Shown: positions 60,563 through 64,000 of the stretch, in pieces
How positions within the stretch are numbered: position 1 is the first letter of the stretch
Layout: the number at the start of each line of letters is the position of its first letter
Assembly (NCBI GenBank): GCA_030123585.1
Contig: CP126120.1
Location: 2,977,001-3,041,000 of the forward strand
Source: Rhodanobacteraceae bacterium
Lineage (GTDB): Bacteria > Pseudomonadota > Gammaproteobacteria > Xanthomonadales > Rhodanobacteraceae
Length of the DNA stretch: 64,000 nucleotides
Direction: 5' to 3'
The notes under the pieces: model-generated
Database searches by the model: none
The model's input: the letters and a program-made list of their open reading frames with translations, nothing else
Told to the model about the DNA's origin: nothing
Made by a program: the position numbers and the translations under genes

Positions 60563-61000
60563 ATGAGTAGCATCGCGACGACTGATGGGAACAGGGCTAT
60601 CGGCGTGCGTTTGGCGGCCGTACGCGCGTCCACCGGGCTCAGCCAGAACGCGTTTGCGACAAGCCTTGGTCTTTCGCCACGTGCATTCGCCAATTACGAA
60701 CGTGGCGAGCGCGAAATGCCGGTTGCGCTGTTTCGCGCGCTGTTCGAGGTGCACGGTATCGACCCTGTCTGGCTGCTATGTGGCCCCGAGTCTGACCCAG
60801 TGCGTGCACTCGAACGGCGTATGGATGCAGTACTGCTGGAAGCCGTCGTACGAGTTATCGAAGCTGGACTCCGACGAGCTGGGAAGCGATTGCGGCCAGA
60901 CAAGAAAGGCCGCCTCATCCGGCTCGCGTACCAGCGGTGCGCGTTGGCGGGGCGAGCCGATGCCCGCGAGTTACGGGACCTACTTTCTCTCGCAGCGTAG
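60563..61000 (+). CDS. XRE-family helix-turn-helix regulator, phage-repressor-like
   Basis: 145 residues. The Cro/C1-type HTH is at ~13-65: IGVRLAAVRASTGLSQNAFATSLGLSPRAFANYERGEREMP, continuing VALFRALFEVHGIDPVWLLCG, which resembles the N-terminal part of many prophage repressors. There is no peptidase part. The C-terminal ~70 residues are helical and basic without a known domain. The stop is 10 bases before the next gene. It likely controls itself and the divergent Ner-like gene. Confidence 0.8.
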   Translation: MSSIATTDGNRAIGVRLAAVRASTGLSQNAFATSLGLSPRAFANYERGEREMPVALFRALFEVHGIDPVWLLCGPESDPVRALERRMDAVLLEAVVRVIEAGLRRAGKRLRPDKKGRLIRLAYQRCALAGRADARELRDLLSLAA

Positions 61001-61010
61001 GAGCTGCCGC

Positions 61011-61592
61011 ATGCATCACGATGATCGCAAGTCACGCTGGGCCAGCCGTAGTTCATATGTGCTGTCAGCCGCGCAACAGGAAGAAATCGATCGCATTGCG
61101 GTCGAGATGCGCGGCTTGTTGGGCGAAGCCGAGGACGAAGGTGCTGACGACAACGCGACCAAGGCGTTGGACCGGGCAGCCATCGACGACGAACGCGTGT
61201 TCATCCGGCGTTTCTGGTTCGATTGGCCGCGTCGCGATCGGGTGGCGGTGATCGCACTGAAGCATCAATGCGATCTCACTGACCGCGAAATCCGGTTGTT
61301 GAGGTGGACTGGGAACCTCCGGCGGCGGAACGGCGTCGTCACCTTGGCGTCCGCACGGTGGGCCGCAGTCTTCGGCCGCTGCCTTGCGATCTTGATGTTT
61401 TTTGAATTTGGCGTGGCCGTGCTGTCACAGATGGCGTCCATTCACCAGCGGCTCTCTCCCGCGCAATTCGGGAAGTTGTACGGAGTTACCGCCTTCGTTC
61501 TCGCCATGCTGTGGCTGGTCCATCTCGGCTACATCAAGCCATGGGTCATCGAGCAACGGGTCATGCGGGAGGCGGGCGCAACCGTAGCGTGA
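61011..61592 (+). CDS. hypothetical membrane protein with two C-terminal helices
   Basis: 193 residues with no family I recognise. The N-terminal ~110 residues are charged and soluble (SAAQQEEIDRIAVEMRGLLG; DDERVFIRRFWFDWPRRDRV). Two hydrophobic segments follow: FGRCLAILMFFEFGVAVLS (~130-148) and LYGVTAFVLAMLWLVHLGYI (~163-182), ending with basic residues. ATG 61011 comes after GTAGGAG. It is coupled in an operon with the XRE gene, so it may be an inner-membrane partner (for instance an effector or phage accessory protein) whose synthesis is controlled by that regulator. Function unknown. Confidence 0.65.
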   Translation: MHHDDRKSRWASRSSYVLSAAQQEEIDRIAVEMRGLLGEAEDEGADDNATKALDRAAIDDERVFIRRFWFDWPRRDRVAVIALKHQCDLTDREIRLLRWTGNLRRRNGVVTLASARWAAVFGRCLAILMFFEFGVAVLSQMASIHQRLSPAQFGKLYGVTAFVLAMLWLVHLGYIKPWVIEQRVMREAGATVA

Positions 61593-61641
61593 TTGCCGGC
61601 CGCAGAGGTCGCCCCAGAATCGGTTGCTGTGCTGATCGATT

Positions 61642-62601
61642 TCAGCGCGTGGGAGCAGTCCGCCAACCAAGACGCGCGCACAGCTGCATCTGCCGTGTAG
61701 CTTCATCGCGCAGCCAGTCGCGGAACCATGCCAGCGCGGGCTCCTGTGATCGAGTGGGGCGGAATGCCAGATACCAGGATTCGTAGCGTTGCCGGGGGAT
61801 GCCAAACGGCGCGACCAGTCTTTTGGCGACCAGCGCATCGCTCACGTAATGAATCTGCGCGATCGCTATACCAACGCCATCCAGCGCTGCCTGGACGGCC
61901 ATCGAGGAACTGCCGAAGGTCACCTCACTTCCGCAACGCGCCGGAGTCTTGTCGCCTGCCGCGCGCGACCACCACACCCACTGCTCGCGCAGGTGGGCGA
62001 CCACGATCCCGGACACTTTCCGGAGATCCTGCACGCGCCGCAGTTGTTTGGCGACGGTGGGTGTACACACGGCCACGAGCGTTGACGGGAACAGTTCCTC
62101 CGCCTCGTAGCCGGGCCAGTTGCCTTCACCCCGCCGGATCGTGCACGTCCAGTCGTCGCGCAGGGGATTCATCAGTCCGCCGGTTGCAATGCGAACTTCG
62201 GTATCCGGGTGCAACTGGTTGAAGCCCGGCAGGCGCGGAATCAACCAATGCAGAGCGAGCGCTGGCGCGACACCAACGGTCAACACGGGCCCCGCGCGCA
62301 TGGCCCGCACCTGATCCGTCAGCCGCGCAATCGCCTCGAACGCGTCATGCAAACCGGGTTGATAGGCCCGGCCCTGCTCGGTCAGTTCAAGGTTGTTCGC
62401 GTGCCGGCGGAACAACTTGAACCCGAGTCCTTCCTCCAGCAGTCGCACTTTCTGGCTGATGGCTGCCGGCGTGACGTGCAACTCCGCGGCCGCGGCTGCA
62501 AAGCTGCCCAAGCGCGCGGCTGATTCAAACGCGCGCAGGCGATTGAGCGATAGAGAGTGCTGGGCCACGACCGTACCGATAGGTTTACTTATGGCTGGCA
62601 A
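61642..62601 (-). CDS. LysR-family transcriptional regulator (GcvA-like)
   Basis: 319 residues. The winged HTH (~17-76) is LSLNRLRAFESAARLGSFAAAAAELHVTPAAISQKVRLLEEGLGFKLFRR. The effector domain begins LTVGVAPALALHWLIPRLPGF and is of the GcvA/AmpR subgroup (WTCTIRRGEGNWPGYEAEELFP; GVGIAIAQIHYVSDAL). It is divergent from the RND pump gene with 188 bases between, the usual place for a LysR site. TCGC-TTAATTG-GCGA at about 62702-62716 is a T-N-A type candidate. Likely regulates the pump, but the effector is unknown. Confidence 0.92.
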   Translation of the reverse strand: MPAISKPIGTVVAQHSLSLNRLRAFESAARLGSFAAAAAELHVTPAAISQKVRLLEEGLGFKLFRRHANNLELTEQGRAYQPGLHDAFEAIARLTDQVRAMRAGPVLTVGVAPALALHWLIPRLPGFNQLHPDTEVRIATGGLMNPLRDDWTCTIRRGEGNWPGYEAEELFPSTLVAVCTPTVAKQLRRVQDLRKVSGIVVAHLREQWVWWSRAAGDKTPARCGSEVTFGSSSMAVQAALDGVGIAIAQIHYVSDALVAKRLVAPFGIPRQRYESWYLAFRPTRSQEPALAWFRDWLRDEATRQMQLCARLGWRTAPTR

Positions 62602-62789
62602 CCGGAGATTTCAGTCACGCTGTCTGCGCGAAGGCAGTAGATTACGCCATATCGTGAACACAGGTGGTGTTGGGTTGAATACGGAACGCTATGAGCAACA
62701 CTATCGCTTAATTGGCGATTCGATCTGCCTGGTCGTTGGCCGATTCGCGGGCCGGCCGTGGTCGGCCTGCGCGGTGATCGCCGCATAAC

Positions 62790-64000
62790 ATGAACCTTTC
62801 CGCGCCGTTCGTTCGGCGCCCCGTCGCAACCTTGTTGCTGGCGGGCGCGCTCGGATTGCTGGGCCTCATTGCCTACGCACGACTGCCCGTGGCGCCGCTG
62901 CCGCAAGTGAACTTCCCGACGATCCAGGTGACGGCGACCTTGCCCGGCGCGAGTGCCACGACGATGGCGGCGTCGGTTGCGACGCCCCTTGAAAGCCAAC
63001 TCGGGCAGATCGCGGGCGTCACGGACCTGACGTCATTCAGTGCCCAGGGCGCAACGTCGATCACGATCCAGTTCAGCCTCGCGACCGACATCAACGCGGA
63101 TGCGCAGGCAGTGCAGGAAGCGTTGACCGCGGCAAGCAAGCTGTTGCCCACGACGATGACCACTCCGCCGACGTGGAAGAAGCTCAATCCCGCCGATGCG
63201 CCGATTCTGGTCCTCGCCGCGACGTCCGACTCGCTGCCGCTGACGACCGTCGACAACTATGTCCAGAACGTGCTGGCGCGCGACATCGCGCAGGTGAACG
63301 GCGTCGCGCAGGTGTCTATCGGCGGCGAACAAAAACCGGCGATCCGCGTGCAGGTCGATCCGGCAAAGCTGGCTGGCATGGGCCTGACGCTTGAGCAGAT
63401 TCGGCCGGCGCTGGTTGGCGCGACTACCGATGCCGCCAAGGGATCGCTGGATACCCCGGATACTGGATTCACGATCGCGGCGAACGATCAGGTCACGACG
63501 GCAGCGGCGTTCGACAACGTGGTGGTCGCGCACCGGAATGGCGCTTCGGTGCGGGTCAGCGACATCGGCCGTGCTGTGACGGCGGCGGCCGACCGGACGG
63601 CGGCCGCGTACTACAACGGCAAGCCCGCGATCCTGCTGACGATCTACCGGCAGCCCGGCGCCAACGTCATCGACACGGTACGGCGTATCGAAGCGAAGCT
63701 TCCGGAGCTGTCTGCCGACCTGCCGGCCGCGATCAGCCTCGCTACGGTGCTGAACCGTACGACGACGATCCGCGCATCAGTGAATGATGTCGAGTTCACG
63801 CTGGCGCTGACGATCGTCCTGGTCGTGCTGATCGTTGGGTTGTTTTTGCAGAACCTACAGGCAACGCTGGTGCCCGGTGGCACCTTGGCATTGGTGGTAC
63901 TCGGCACGTTCGCGGTGATGGCCGCGCTTGGGTTCAGCCTGGACAACTTGTCGTTGATGGGCCTCACGATCGCGGTCGGTTTCGTCGTGGACGATGCGAT
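62790..64000 (+). CDS. RND efflux pump inner-membrane subunit (MdtB/MdtC-like), 5' part
   Basis: 403 residues are present before the window ends, of about 1030 expected. MNLSAPFVRRPVATLLLAGALGLLGLIAYARLPVAPLPQVNFPTI has the first helix and the FPTI(Q)V motif, then PGASATTMAASVATPLESQL, the porter domain (SFSAQGATSITIQF, LNPADAPILVLA, VNGVAQVSIGGEQKPAIRVQ, IDTVRRIEAKLPEL), and the start of the second membrane bundle FTLALTIVLVVLIVGLFL and GFSLDNLSLMGLTIAVGFVVDDAI with the proton-relay Asp pair. The N-terminus and porter motifs match MdtB/MdtC-type multidrug transporters (HAE1 family). No membrane-fusion-protein gene precedes it, unlike mdtABC. ATG 62790 aligns with the family start. Confidence 0.95.
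   Translation, partial: MNLSAPFVRRPVATLLLAGALGLLGLIAYARLPVAPLPQVNFPTIQVTATLPGASATTMAASVATPLESQLGQIAGVTDLTSFSAQGATSITIQFSLATDINADAQAVQEALTAASKLLPTTMTTPPTWKKLNPADAPILVLAATSDSLPLTTVDNYVQNVLARDIAQVNGVAQVSIGGEQKPAIRVQVDPAKLAGMGLTLEQIRPALVGATTDAAKGSLDTPDTGFTIAANDQVTTAAAFDNVVVAHRNGASVRVSDIGRAVTAAADRTAAAYYNGKPAILLTIYRQPGANVIDTVRRIEAKLPELSADLPAAISLATVLNRTTTIRASVNDVEFTLALTIVLVVLIVGLFLQNLQATLVPGGTLALVVLGTFAVMAALGFSLDNLSLMGLTIAVGFVVDDA

Noticed and set aside
62393..62788. Small plus-strand frame between LysR and the RND gene
   Set aside because: Most of it is antisense to lysR, and the rest has no domain or RBS. The RND start at 62790 is well supported.

Overview
The window is a GC-rich gammaproteobacterial chromosome segment. 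A class II DAHP synthase, the 'GTAGGAGCGACC / GGTCGCTCCTAC' type of REP element, an N-acetylglucosamine cluster of the nagP-nagR-nagB-II-nagA type, split methylcitrate genes and several TolB-like/TPR membrane proteins together point to the Lysobacterales (Xanthomonadales), most likely the Rhodanobacteraceae. The species cannot be fixed from sequence reading alone.

Layout. 0-10 kb: the end of dsbB, DAHP synthase, a Mug-type DNA glycosylase, a large secreted Asp-box protein, an RDD-pilin fusion, an OprB-like porin and typA. 10-16.5 kb: a TonB-dependent receptor gene broken by a one-base frameshift, divergent from a TetR regulator and an alpha/beta hydrolase - acyl-CoA ligase - 3-hydroxybutyrate dehydrogenase operon. 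A TetR-like palindrome lies between the two arms. This looks like a module for uptake and breakdown of a hydroxyacyl ester. 16.8-20.3 kb: housekeeping genes (cyclophilin, a YeaQ-type protein, an aminotransferase, malate dehydrogenase). 20.4-38.7 kb: an accessory region built around paralogous inner-membrane proteins with an N-terminal membrane anchor, a TolB/FlgO-like domain and TPRs. Mixed in are a VapBC toxin-antitoxin pair, two diheme cytochromes c, two HAF-repeat secreted proteins, and an ECF sigma factor with a Ser/Thr kinase that carries the same TolB/TPR output module. The paralogs show truncation, fusion and gene conversion. 39.2-49.5 kb: propionate catabolism (prpB, prpC, and a distant prpD), a glutathione S-transferase, a dienoyl-CoA reductase, an S9 peptidase and a TerC-family exporter behind a probable manganese (yybP-ykoY) riboswitch. 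49.7-57.7 kb: an OmpA-family protein, a pseudouridine synthase and the nag cluster, with a perfect palindrome as candidate NagR operator. The sugar kinase of the cluster is cut by an IS21-family element at 57.7-60.1 kb. 60.2-61.6 kb: a small set of Ner-like, XRE and two-TM genes that looks like a phage or mobile-element remnant. 61.6-64 kb: a LysR regulator divergent from an RND efflux pump gene that runs off the window.

Small control elements add to the picture: bidirectional hairpin terminators between convergent genes, dispersed CGTCATTCC inverted-repeat elements, and one REP that supplies the stop codons of two convergent genes. No rRNA, tRNA or CRISPR array was seen.
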